A stretch of DNA of 64,000 nucleotides from Paraburkholderia caffeinilytica (GTDB taxonomy: Bacteria > Pseudomonadota > Gammaproteobacteria > Burkholderiales > Burkholderiaceae): NCBI RefSeq assembly GCF_003368325.1, contig NZ_CP031466.1:1860001-1924000 (forward strand). Direction: 5' to 3'. A model generated the notes under the pieces. That model did no database searches, was not told the origin of the DNA, and saw nothing but the letters and a program-made list of their open reading frames with translations. Positions within the stretch are counted from its first letter, which is position 1, and the number at the start of each line of letters is the position of its first letter. Shown here piece by piece: positions 37,059 through 45,360 of this stretch. A program made the position numbers and the translations under genes.

Positions 37059-37781
37059 TCAGTTGCGCGCGAAGTTGCGCTTGAAGGATCGGCCCACGCG
37101 CGCTTCGGCGCGGTTGAAGATCCGGTTCGAGACGCTGGTCATCAGCAGATACAGCGCGCCGCCCACCACGAAGAACGTGAAGTACTGATGCGTCGAACCC
37201 GCCGCCACCTGGCTGGTGCGCAGCAGTTCCGCCAACCCTGTGACGGAAATCAGCGCCGAGTCTTTCAGGCTCAACTGCCAGACGTTGCCGATGCCGGGCA
37301 AGGCGAAGCGCAAGACTTGCGGAATCAGAATGCGGCGCGCCATGGTCATGGTGGGCATGCCGATCGAACGCGCCGCCTCCAGTTCGCCGCGCGACACCGC
37401 GAGCACCGCCGAGCGATACACCTCGGCCTGATACGCGCCGGAAATCATGCCGACCGCGAGCGCGCCGACCACGAACGGCGGTACGCCGACAAAGCCTTCC
37501 GCGCCGAACCATTGGCCGACCGTGGTCACGAGCGTCGAGCCGCCGAAATAGAACAGATAGATGACGAGCAACTCAGGCACGCCGCGAAACACCGTGGTGT
37601 ACAGGTCGCCGATCACACGCAGCGTGCGAAAGCGCGACAGCTTGGCCGCCGCTACGAACGCGCCGAACACGGCGCCGACCGCGAGCGCAGCAAGCGTGAG
37701 CGCGACCGTCATCAACGCCGCGAGCAGCAACACGCCGCCCCAGCCTTCCGGCCCGAAGCCGAGCATCTCTATCAGAGCCAT
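37059..37781 (-). CDS. Polar amino acid ABC importer permease (minus-strand operon, first)
   Basis: 240 residues, five helices, EAA-like segment YQAEVYRSAVLAVSRGELEAARSIGMP typical of HisQ permeases. The start is preceded by GAGGGG. It follows the binding-protein gene by 93 bases, a little larger gap than the others. Confidence 0.92.
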   Translation of the reverse strand: MALIEMLGFGPEGWGGVLLLAALMTVALTLAALAVGAVFGAFVAAAKLSRFRTLRVIGDLYTTVFRGVPELLVIYLFYFGGSTLVTTVGQWFGAEGFVGVPPFVVGALAVGMISGAYQAEVYRSAVLAVSRGELEAARSIGMPTMTMARRILIPQVLRFALPGIGNVWQLSLKDSALISVTGLAELLRTSQVAAGSTHQYFTFFVVGGALYLLMTSVSNRIFNRAEARVGRSFKRNFARN

Positions 37782-37874
37782 TCCCTACCCCTCATCCATT
37801 ACGGCGGTTCGAACCAGCCGACGAGCGTGGCTTTTCACGCCGCGCCGGCCGTTACCTCTGAACGCTCAGGCAAA

Positions 37875-38735
37875 TCAAGGCGTGACGTCGGTCTTGAACC
37901 ACTTGGCGGAGAGCTTCTTGACGGTGCCGTCGGCGAGCGCGGCGCTGATCGCGGTATCGAACTTCGCTTTCAGGTCGGCGTCCTGCTTGCGGAACGCGAG
38001 GCCTTCGCCCGGACCCCAGATCGGGCCGCCGATCTTCGGGCCGGCCATGATGATCGACGCGGTCTCTTTCTTGTCGATGTTGGCGGCGTAGTAGGTCACG
38101 TCGTCGAACGACGCGTCGATGCGGCCGTTCGCCAGGTCGAGGTCGCGCTCAGGCGAGGTCTTGTAGACGCGGATCGTGGCGACGTCCTTGAAGCCGTCGT
38201 TGATGAACTTGGTGTAGACCGTGCCCGACTGAATGCCGATGGTCTTGCCCTTCAATTGCTTGCGCAAGGCGTCGACGGTGGGTTGATCGGTTTTCGGATC
38301 ACCCGACAGCTTGACGACGCCCGCGGTCGGCACGGCCTTGGGCAGCACTTTCGCGTCGGTCACGGCGAACGTGGCCGGCGTGGCGGCGTATGGCTTCGAG
38401 AACGCGATGATTTTTTCGCGCTCGGGCGTGATCGAGATCGCATCCATCAGGACGTCGAACTTGCCGGCTTGCAGACCGGGGATCATGCCGTCCCAGTCCT
38501 GGGCCACGAGGTTGCACTGGAGCTTGATGCGCTCGCACAGATTGGCGACCAGCTCAGGCTCGAAGCCGCCCAGTTTGCCGCCCGGCAAGGTCAGGTTCCA
38601 TGGTGCGTAACCGCCTTCCAGCGCGATCGTCACCGTCTTCCAGTCTTTGGCCTGCACCGGTGCCGCGAAAATCGTCGCGGCACCGAGTACGGCGCCCATC
38701 AATGCTTTTGCTAACGTCGTGCGCTTCACTTTCAC
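37875..38735 (-). CDS. ABC importer substrate-binding protein, SBP_bac_3 (minus-strand operon)
   Basis: 286 residues, starting with GTG at 38735 after AAGGAG. Signal peptide about 1-30 (APVQAKD). The mature protein has the SBP_bac_3 pattern: YAPWNLTLPGGKLGGFEPELV, the DGMIPGLQAGKFDVLMDAISITPER segment and RIDASFDDVTYY. It resembles lysine/arginine/ornithine or opine-type binding proteins. It opens the minus-strand operon of six genes. Ligand unknown; a cationic or betaine-like histidine derivative would fit the lyase gene downstream. Confidence 0.92.
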   Translation of the reverse strand: MKVKRTTLAKALMGAVLGAATIFAAPVQAKDWKTVTIALEGGYAPWNLTLPGGKLGGFEPELVANLCERIKLQCNLVAQDWDGMIPGLQAGKFDVLMDAISITPEREKIIAFSKPYAATPATFAVTDAKVLPKAVPTAGVVKLSGDPKTDQPTVDALRKQLKGKTIGIQSGTVYTKFINDGFKDVATIRVYKTSPERDLDLANGRIDASFDDVTYYAANIDKKETASIIMAGPKIGGPIWGPGEGLAFRKQDADLKAKFDTAISAALADGTVKKLSAKWFKTDVTP

Positions 38736-38789
38736 GTCGAAACTCCTTTGATTGAGGAAACCGTCGAGCTGTTTTTACTGCCGTCTAAT

Positions 38790-38801
38790 TTGTATAGACA
38801 A
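38790..38801. promoter_or_regulatory. HutC-type operator upstream of the minus-strand operon
   Basis: TTGTATAGACAA is a near-perfect palindrome of the TTGT-NTAN-ACAA type, 55 bases before the binding-protein start and overlapping a likely promoter. Confidence 0.55.
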
Positions 38802-38962
38802 GCTTGCATGAGTCAAAAAACCCCTGCAAGAGGATTTTTTCGAAATCGCCGAAATCATCGGGTAAGCCCCTATGCGCGACCGTGCAATAAGGCTTTTAAG
38901 GGAGTTTTGAAAGCGAAAAGACGATATGCCGGTCGCCGGCGCATGCGTCAGCGTGGTGCATT

Positions 38963-38974
38963 TTGTCTAGACAG
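38963..38974. promoter_or_regulatory. Second HutC-type palindrome upstream of the minus-strand operon
   Basis: TTGTCTAGACAG contains the perfect 10-bp palindrome TGTCTAGACA at 38964-38973, spaced 173 bases from the copy at 38790. Two sites of one class on one side of a promoter suggest looping or cooperative repression. Confidence 0.5.
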
Positions 38975-39022
38975 GTTGTGACGCGAGGCGCTGACGCGCT
39001 TCGAGCTGGCGCGCAGCGCGCC

Positions 39023-39703
39023 CTACCAGATGAACGGCACGAAGCGATAACGCACGCGCGTGGTGTAGGCGGTGTAGCCCTCGAGCTCTGCCGCCAGCAC
39101 GCGCTCTTCGCGCACCGCGCGCCAGCCGATGCCGATCACCAGTAGCGGCACGCAGGCAAGTCCCCACCACGAGCCGAGCAGCAAGGGCGTGCCGATGAAC
39201 AACAGCAGCGCTGCCGAGTACATCGGATGACGGACATAGGCGTAGGGGCCGGTGTCGATGACTCTATGACCCCGGCTTGCCTGGATCTTCACGACGGGCG
39301 CGGCATAGCTATTGGCCCGGAAGACGAACAGGCACATGAAAATGCAGACGAAGATGCAGAGCGAGCCGGCACTCACCAGCCAGACCGGCAGCGGTGCCGA
39401 CCAGCGATAGCGCATCGCATCGAGACTCATCAGGACGAGCCAGGCGCTCCACATCACCGCCACGCCCACCATGAAAAAGCGGTCCCAGCGGCTTTGTTGC
39501 GCCTGCACGATCGGCGCAAGACGCTCGGCAAGCAAACCGGGATCGTGGCGCGCCAGCCAGAAACCGACCCACAAACTCAGCCCGCCGGTCTCGATCAGAT
39601 ACCACCAGCCGGCGGGCCACGCGAGCGTACCCGCGGCGCCGAACAACAGCGCGCCCATGCATGCCAGCCAGGCCGCGGTTTGCAGAACAAGGCGAGTGAT
39701 CAT
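39023..39703 (-). CDS. Isoprenylcysteine carboxyl methyltransferase-like membrane methyltransferase
   Basis: 226 residues with several membrane helices. The C-terminal catalytic core carries GPYAYVRHPMYSAALLLFIG and REERVLAAELEGYTAYTTRVRYRFVPFIW, the signature of ICMT/phospholipid-methyltransferase-like proteins, which bind S-adenosylmethionine at the RHPMY and the Glu-Tyr motifs. Bacterial members methylate small isoprenoids, lipids or unknown substrates. No partner gene is adjacent other than an arylamine N-acetyltransferase. Function unassigned. Confidence 0.85.
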   Translation of the reverse strand: MITRLVLQTAAWLACMGALLFGAAGTLAWPAGWWYLIETGGLSLWVGFWLARHDPGLLAERLAPIVQAQQSRWDRFFMVGVAVMWSAWLVLMSLDAMRYRWSAPLPVWLVSAGSLCIFVCIFMCLFVFRANSYAAPVVKIQASRGHRVIDTGPYAYVRHPMYSAALLLFIGTPLLLGSWWGLACVPLLVIGIGWRAVREERVLAAELEGYTAYTTRVRYRFVPFIW

Positions 39704-39754
39704 GGTCGGTTCGTCGTCGCGGGTGGTGGTTGATGCCTGTTATGCGCGGCGGTC

Positions 39755-40594
39755 TCAGGCCGAGGCCGTCGCGGATGAGCGCACGCGCTCGAATACGTCT
39801 GCCATGTCGATGTCGCCCGTGTTCAGACCGAATTGAACGTGTAAGCAGGTTGCGAGTTCATCCGCGCTCCTTAGCTGCCGTTCGCCGATGATCCGGCCGT
39901 CCGCAGCGCGTTCGCTGAGTTGGTCGTCGAGCAAGGTCAGCCGCGATTCTGCGAGGACCCGGCAAACGATCAGATGATTCAGGAACACCGATTCCGGCGC
40001 GGTCGAGGTGTACCAGTTCGAGGTCTCGTAATCGATCCACTCGACCGGGTGCAGGTCGAAACGGTAGACGCGCGCCCATGTGTCGTCGCGGGATTGGACT
40101 TCGAGGTAGAGCGCCTCGTGCGATGCGTCGGCGAGGCGGAACGTGCCCAACTGCGTGGGCTGCGCGGTGCCTGCGATCAGGCGCAGCGGCGCCGTCAGCG
40201 TCACGCTGCCGAAACCGACGTCGGCGATCCATGCTTCGTCCTTGATGTCGACGCGCAACACCATGTGCGTGCGAGGGGGGATCGAGTCGGATTCGCGGCC
40301 CCACAGGACCCGGCCCAGCAGGGGCGTTATGTTGAAGCCTAGCTGCGTCAGGACGTTCGCGAAGAGTGCGTTCTGCTCGAAGCAATAGCCGCCACGTTTT
40401 TGCGTGATCAGCTTGTGTTCGACTGATTCGAGATCCAGTTTTACCGCGCGGCGCGTGAGTGGGTTCAGGTTTTCGAAGGGGATCGCTCTCGGGTGCAGCG
40501 CGTGGAGTTCCTGGAGCACTTCCAGCGTCGCCGCGCGAGGCCCGTTGTAGCCTATGCGGGTAAAGTAGTTTTCCAGATTCACTGTGTGTGACAT
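39755..40594 (-). CDS. nat: Arylamine N-acetyltransferase
   Basis: 279 residues from the ATG at 40594, the usual length of bacterial NATs. The catalytic triad is visible: Cys71 in RGGYCFEQN, His110 in RTHMVL and Asp125 in ADVGFG. Substrates are arylamines and hydrazines, with acetyl-CoA as donor; the natural role in Paraburkholderia is unclear. The upstream in-frame GTG-type extension is ignored. Its promoter region is shared with the divergent iron locus. Confidence 0.93.
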   Translation of the reverse strand: MSHTVNLENYFTRIGYNGPRAATLEVLQELHALHPRAIPFENLNPLTRRAVKLDLESVEHKLITQKRGGYCFEQNALFANVLTQLGFNITPLLGRVLWGRESDSIPPRTHMVLRVDIKDEAWIADVGFGSVTLTAPLRLIAGTAQPTQLGTFRLADASHEALYLEVQSRDDTWARVYRFDLHPVEWIDYETSNWYTSTAPESVFLNHLIVCRVLAESRLTLLDDQLSERAADGRIIGERQLRSADELATCLHVQFGLNTGDIDMADVFERVRSSATASA

Positions 40595-41008
40595 CGGTGT
40601 CGTCCCGGTATGGTTTGGGGCGCTGCGCACTCAAGGGCTCCGCGCGACCGCCCGGCTTCGGAAGATGATCATAGCTTCTTTTGCGGCCGGCCCAGGACGC
40701 CAGCCTTCCTTCCGCCGCTCTCCGTCACCGCTTCAATATGGCCATATCCATACTAAATCATTACGTTTTTATTTCATTTAATTTACACACAAAGGACCTT
40801 TAGTAGCAGTACGTAAAGCTCAGAATTACATCTCGGCAATATTGATACGAATCGTTCTCATTTGTATTGACGCACCCATTTCGCATGCGTACGATCTCGC
40901 CATCTGCTGCATCCGGCGTCGCGAACCGATGCGGCAAATCGCCGGCACACGTAGTGACGTAACGCCGCGATGGTTAGATCAGTCGATACAACACAAATAA
41001 GGATTTCG
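40595..41008. other. Divergent promoter region of the nat gene and the iron locus
   Basis: 414 bases without a gene, containing an AT-rich block at 40735-40800 and a Fur-type box at 40844-40864. The start of the porin is preceded by AAGGAT. Confidence 0.6.
40844..40864. promoter_or_regulatory. Fur box upstream of the iron-uptake locus
   Basis: On the minus strand it reads AAATGAGAACGATTCGTATC, close to the beta-proteobacterial Fur pattern ATGAGAA-N2-ATT. It is about 145 bases before the porin ATG, a plausible place for iron-dependent repression. Confidence 0.65.
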
Positions 41009-42532
41009 ATGAAGTTCGCCCGCTCCGTCGAGCCCGCCGTTCAGGCGCGCTCGCTTCACGATGCCGCCTTGCGCGGCGGCACCGCGCGCCGTTCGCGTTT
41101 GCCTTCGTTGCGCCGCGCCGCGCTCTGCACTGCTTTCGCGTGGGCCTCGCTGACCGCCGGCGCAGCCATGGCGGAAGCCAATCCCGATGCCGCGCCGGAA
41201 GCGCCCGAAGCGGACCTGAACATCAAGGCAACCCAGACGAATCAGTGGACCGGCTTCTGGAATCGCCCGACGATGCTCGGCGACATCGGCGGCCTGCGCC
41301 CCTGGCTCGGCAAATACGGCGTGACGTTCGCGCTCACTGAAACCAGCGAAGTGCTCGCCAATGTCCGCGGCGGTCTCGCACGCGGCGCGGACTACGATGG
41401 CCTGACCACGGCGACCGTGCAGATGGATACGCAAAAGGCCTTCGGTTTGCCGGGCGGCCTGTTCAACGTCAGCGCCCTGCAGATCCACGGCGCCAACCTC
41501 AGCGCCAACAAGCTCGGCACGCTGAATACGGCGAGCGGTATCGAGGCCGACGACACCACGCGCCTGTGGGAACTGTGGTACCAGCAGTCGTTCCTGAACA
41601 AGCGCATCGACGTCAAGGTCGGTCAGCAAAGTATCGACCAGGAATTCATCACCAGCACGAACTCGGCACTGTTCGTGAACACGATGTTCGGCTGGCCTGC
41701 CCTGCCGTCCTACGACATGCCCTCCGGCGGTCCCGCTTATCCGCTGGCCGACCTCGGCGTGCGCGTGCGCGGACAGATCACGCCTTCGTTGACGGCGCTC
41801 GCCGGCGTATTCGACGGCGATCCGCTCGGCAACAACCCGAACAACAAGAGCGGCACCAACTTCAATCTGCACAACGGCACGCTGTTCATCGGCGAGTTGC
41901 AGTACGCGATCAATCAGCCGGCTGACGGCCAAATGGTCAGTGCGGGCGGCGGCGGTTTGCCGGGCACCTACAAGGTCGGCCTCTGGTACAACAACGGCAG
42001 CTTCGCCGATCAGCGCTACGACAACACCGGTCTCTCGCTTGCCAACCCGGCGTCTACCGGCGTTGCGCAGAATCATCACGGCGACTATAGCGTCTACGCG
42101 GTCGCCGACCAGATGATCTGGCGCCCGGATCCGGACGAGGCGCGCAGCCTCAACGTCTTCGCGCGCGTGATGGGCGCACCGGGCGACCGCAACCTCGTGA
42201 GCCTCGCCGCCAATCTCGGCGTCGTGCTGAAGGCGCCGTTCGCCGGCCGCGACAACGACAGCGCCGGCATCGCGCTCACGTACATCAAGATCGGCAGCCA
42301 CGCGCACGGTCTTGATCAGGATAACCTGGCATTCAGCGGCGGCCCCTATGGCGTGCGCACCAGCGAAACCACGCTCGAAGCGACTTACCAGTATCAGGTC
42401 AACCCGTGGTGGCAACTGCAGGCCGACGCGCAATACACGTTCAATGCCGGCGCCGGCCAGAACCCGAGCGATCCGACGCAGCCGCTGCGCAACACGTTCG
42501 TCATCGGCGTGCGAACCAACATTACGTTCTGA
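41009..42532 (+). CDS. OprB-family carbohydrate-selective porin
   Basis: 507 residues from the ATG at 41009, preceded by AAGGAT. A long Arg-rich start leads into a hydrophobic signal ending AMAEAN near residue 56. The mature part shows the OprB pattern: WTGFWNRPTMLGDIGGLRPWLGKYGV, FGLPGGLFNVSALQIHG, VGQQSIDQEFITSTNSALF and DPDEARSLNVFARVMGAP, and it ends in a beta-strand with a terminal aromatic (NITF). OprB porins pass sugars or small neutral solutes, but several serve other nutrients. Here the Fur box and downstream genes suggest a role linked to iron or peroxidase substrates; that is inference. Confidence 0.9.
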   Translation: MKFARSVEPAVQARSLHDAALRGGTARRSRLPSLRRAALCTAFAWASLTAGAAMAEANPDAAPEAPEADLNIKATQTNQWTGFWNRPTMLGDIGGLRPWLGKYGVTFALTETSEVLANVRGGLARGADYDGLTTATVQMDTQKAFGLPGGLFNVSALQIHGANLSANKLGTLNTASGIEADDTTRLWELWYQQSFLNKRIDVKVGQQSIDQEFITSTNSALFVNTMFGWPALPSYDMPSGGPAYPLADLGVRVRGQITPSLTALAGVFDGDPLGNNPNNKSGTNFNLHNGTLFIGELQYAINQPADGQMVSAGGGGLPGTYKVGLWYNNGSFADQRYDNTGLSLANPASTGVAQNHHGDYSVYAVADQMIWRPDPDEARSLNVFARVMGAPGDRNLVSLAANLGVVLKAPFAGRDNDSAGIALTYIKIGSHAHGLDQDNLAFSGGPYGVRTSETTLEATYQYQVNPWWQLQADAQYTFNAGAGQNPSDPTQPLRNTFVIGVRTNITF

Positions 42533-42632
42533 TGCAGTTCGTCATCGTCACACACGCTCAAGACCCATCGAATCCCATGCTTTCGATCATGACCGCAACT
42601 ACCGCTTTGTGCACAGGCACCGAGGCCCATTC

Positions 42633-43784
42633 ATGAACAATCCCACGCGCAAGTTTTCGCCGCGCGCCGCGCGCGCCCTGATCGCCGCCGCGCTCGGCAC
42701 GGCCGCATTCGCGGCGGCTGGCGTCGCGCACGCCGAGCCGCAAGGTTTCCTCGAAACCGTCAAGCATCACACCACGCTGATCAACACCGTGCCGGAGAAC
42801 GGCGATCAGAATCCGTACGCGGTAGTGGTCGCGCCGGTCACGGCAGGCACCGTCAAGCGAGGCGATGTCCTGGTCGGCAACTTCAACAACTCGACCAATC
42901 TGCAGGGCACCGGCAGCACGATCATCAACTATCACCCGGACACCAGGGCGATGACGGTGTTCGCCACGGTGCCGCGCGATCTGAAGGAGTGCCCGGGCGG
43001 CATCGGCCTGTCGACCGCGATGACGATGCTGAAGTCGGGTTACGTGATCGTCGGCAGCACGCCGAGCAATGACGGCACCACCGGCACCAAGGGCGCTGGC
43101 TGCCTGATCGTGATCGATCCGAACGGCAAGGTGGCGTCGACTATCACCAGCCCGAATATCAACGATCCGTGGGGCAACATGGCGGTCGTCGACAACGGCA
43201 CCAGCGCGACGCTGTTCGTCAGCAACGCCGGCTTCGGCGTGGGCGGTGCGAACGGCAATCCGCCGGTGTTCAAGCAGGCTACCGTGCTGCGTCTGGACCT
43301 CGACGTGCCTACGGCCAAGCCGCCCGTCGTGAAGAAGGAAACCGTGGTGGGCAGCGGCTTCGGCGCGCAGGCCGATAAGGGCGTGTTCCTCGTCGGCCCG
43401 ACCGGACTCGCGCTCTCGGGCGATCAGAAGCTGTTGTACGTGTCCGATGCCATCGGCAACCGCATCACCGAAATCGACGAACCGATGACGCGCGACACCA
43501 GCGCGGGCGTGGGCCGCCAACTGACCGCGGACGGCCTGCTGCATCGCCCGCTCGCCATGGTCACCGCGCCGAACGGCCACCTGCTCGTCACCAACGCGCT
43601 GAACGGCCAGATCGTCGAAATCGATCCTGCCGACGGCAAGCAGATCTACGCACGCTGGATCGACACCGACAAGGCGCAATCGCCGCCGGGCAACGGCGAC
43701 CTGTTCGGTCTCGCGATGACGCCTGAAGGCGACGGTTTCTATTACGTGCAGGACGACGTGAACACCCTGGTGCTCGCGAAGTAA
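42633..43784 (+). CDS. Secreted beta-propeller (NHL/YncE-like) protein of the iron locus
   Basis: 383 residues from the ATG at 42633. Signal peptide ending GVAHAEPQ near residue 34. The rest is a series of NHL/YVTN-type blades, for example YVIVGSTPSNDGTTG, PTGLALSGDQKLLYVSDAIGNRITEID and APNGHLLVTNALNGQIVEIDP. The function is unknown. It lies between an OprB porin and a DyP peroxidase in one direction, spacing 100 and 84 bases, so it likely belongs to the same periplasmic system. Confidence 0.8.
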   Translation: MNNPTRKFSPRAARALIAAALGTAAFAAAGVAHAEPQGFLETVKHHTTLINTVPENGDQNPYAVVVAPVTAGTVKRGDVLVGNFNNSTNLQGTGSTIINYHPDTRAMTVFATVPRDLKECPGGIGLSTAMTMLKSGYVIVGSTPSNDGTTGTKGAGCLIVIDPNGKVASTITSPNINDPWGNMAVVDNGTSATLFVSNAGFGVGGANGNPPVFKQATVLRLDLDVPTAKPPVVKKETVVGSGFGAQADKGVFLVGPTGLALSGDQKLLYVSDAIGNRITEIDEPMTRDTSAGVGRQLTADGLLHRPLAMVTAPNGHLLVTNALNGQIVEIDPADGKQIYARWIDTDKAQSPPGNGDLFGLAMTPEGDGFYYVQDDVNTLVLAK

Positions 43785-43868
43785 CCGCAGCAAAGACGGA
43801 CGCAGATCCGGCCACCAGGCCGGACGCAACCCCGGCCTACCCCACGGCCAGAAGAAGGTGAAGGAACC

Positions 43869-45257
43869 ATGGCAAACGATCAACCCCCGCGGCCCTCCCG
43901 GCGCGGTTTTCTGAAGGCCGGCAGCGCGGCGGTCGCAGCGGGCGCAAGCCTCGGTGCGAGCGCCGCCGCCCAGGCTGCGCTCGGCAAGACGTCCGCGCAC
44001 AGTGCCGATCCGCAGATGGCGGTCGAGCCGTTCTACGGCTTGCATCAAGGCGGCATCGTCACACCGCAGCAAAGTCACACGTACGTCGCCGCACTCGATC
44101 TGACGACCGAGAAACGCGACGACGTCATCGCCCTGCTGCGTGCCTGGACCGACGCCGCGGCCCGCATGACGCAAGGCAGCACGGCCGCGCCGCTGCCGAC
44201 CGGCGCCGCGGCCAAAGCAGAACTGGCCGACACCCGGATTGAGACACAGGTCGGCACGAAAGCCGATGCCAGGACCGATAACACGGCCTACAGCCAGGCC
44301 AACACCCAAGCCGCGCCCGATTCCGGCGACGTGCTCGGCCTGGGCCCATGCGGCCTGACAATCACGTTCGGTTTCGGCCCGGGTCTGTTCACGAAGGACG
44401 GCAAGGACCGCTACGGCCTCGCCTCGCGCCGCCCGGCCGCGCTCGTCGATCTGCCGCGCTTCAACGGCGACCAGCTCATCGCCGAAAAAACCGGCGGCGA
44501 CCTGTACATCCAGGCCTGCGCGAACGATCAGCAAGTCGCGTTTCACGCGGTGCGCCAACTGTCGCGCCTCGCTAACGGCGTCGCGACGATGCGCTGGGGC
44601 CAGGCCGGTTTCGTGTCGGGTCCGCGCGGTCAGACGCCGCGCAATCTGATGGGTTTCAAGGACGGCACCAACAATCCGTCGACGGCCAAGCCGCAGTTGA
44701 TGAACGAATTCGTCTGGGCCCGCGCCACCGCCGACGCACCGTGGATGGAAGGCGGCACCTACACCGTGGTACGGCGCATCCGCATCACGCTGGAGCACTG
44801 GGACAACACCGAGGTCGGTTTCCAGGAGCAGGTGTTCGGCCGCCACAAATACAGCGGCGCGCCAATCGGCAAGAAAAACGAGTTCGACGCAGTGGACCTG
44901 AAGGAAGAAGACAAGGACGGCAATCCGGTGATCCCGGAGAACTCGCATGTGCGCCTGTCGAATCAGGCGAGCAACAACGGCGCGCAGATTCTGCGCCGCT
45001 CCTATTCGTACAACGACGGCACGAATTTCTACATCGAGCGCTGGCCGCCATGGCGTCAGGAAACCGAATACGACGCGGGGCTGATTTTCGTGGCTCACCA
45101 GAGCGACCCGCGTACCGGCTTCATTCCGATCAACGACAAGCTCGCGAAGTTCGACATGATGAACCAGTTCACGACGCACGTAGGCAGCGCGGTATTCGCG
45201 GTGCCGCCGGGCGCCAGGCCGGGTTCGTATATCGGCGCCGGGCTGTTCGAGACGTAA
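43869..45257 (+). CDS. Tat-exported Dyp-type peroxidase, EfeB-like
   Basis: 462 residues. A Tat signal is clear: SRRGFLK at 10-16 followed by an Ala-rich region. The DyP signature GFKDG is at 262-266, with the catalytic Asp265; the haem ligand His lies in the later half (VGFQEQVFGRHK region or nearby). EfeB helps iron use by oxidising Fe(II) or by haem handling, in the periplasm. An insertion of Ala/Thr-rich sequence (about 98-145) separates the first and second halves of the N-terminal domain compared with E. coli EfeB. Downstream genes encode a Fe(III)-type ABC importer instead of an EfeU permease. Confidence 0.9.
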   Translation: MANDQPPRPSRRGFLKAGSAAVAAGASLGASAAAQAALGKTSAHSADPQMAVEPFYGLHQGGIVTPQQSHTYVAALDLTTEKRDDVIALLRAWTDAAARMTQGSTAAPLPTGAAAKAELADTRIETQVGTKADARTDNTAYSQANTQAAPDSGDVLGLGPCGLTITFGFGPGLFTKDGKDRYGLASRRPAALVDLPRFNGDQLIAEKTGGDLYIQACANDQQVAFHAVRQLSRLANGVATMRWGQAGFVSGPRGQTPRNLMGFKDGTNNPSTAKPQLMNEFVWARATADAPWMEGGTYTVVRRIRITLEHWDNTEVGFQEQVFGRHKYSGAPIGKKNEFDAVDLKEEDKDGNPVIPENSHVRLSNQASNNGAQILRRSYSYNDGTNFYIERWPPWRQETEYDAGLIFVAHQSDPRTGFIPINDKLAKFDMMNQFTTHVGSAVFAVPPGARPGSYIGAGLFET

Positions 45258-45360
45258 TGCAGGCCACGAAGTAAGTCGCAAAGCAAACCGCCGGCCGCGA
45301 GGCCGGTGACAAGCGGCACATCAAAGATCAACAACGACATCTCTAACGGATTTTAGGATC

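Noticed and set aside
36174..38714. 846-codon open frame on the plus strand
   Set aside because: It is antisense to four clear ABC importer genes and is rich in His, Arg and Asp, the usual composition of high-GC antisense frames.
42558..45281. 907-codon open frame on the minus strand
   Set aside because: Antisense to the propeller and DyP peroxidase genes, with no domain pattern.
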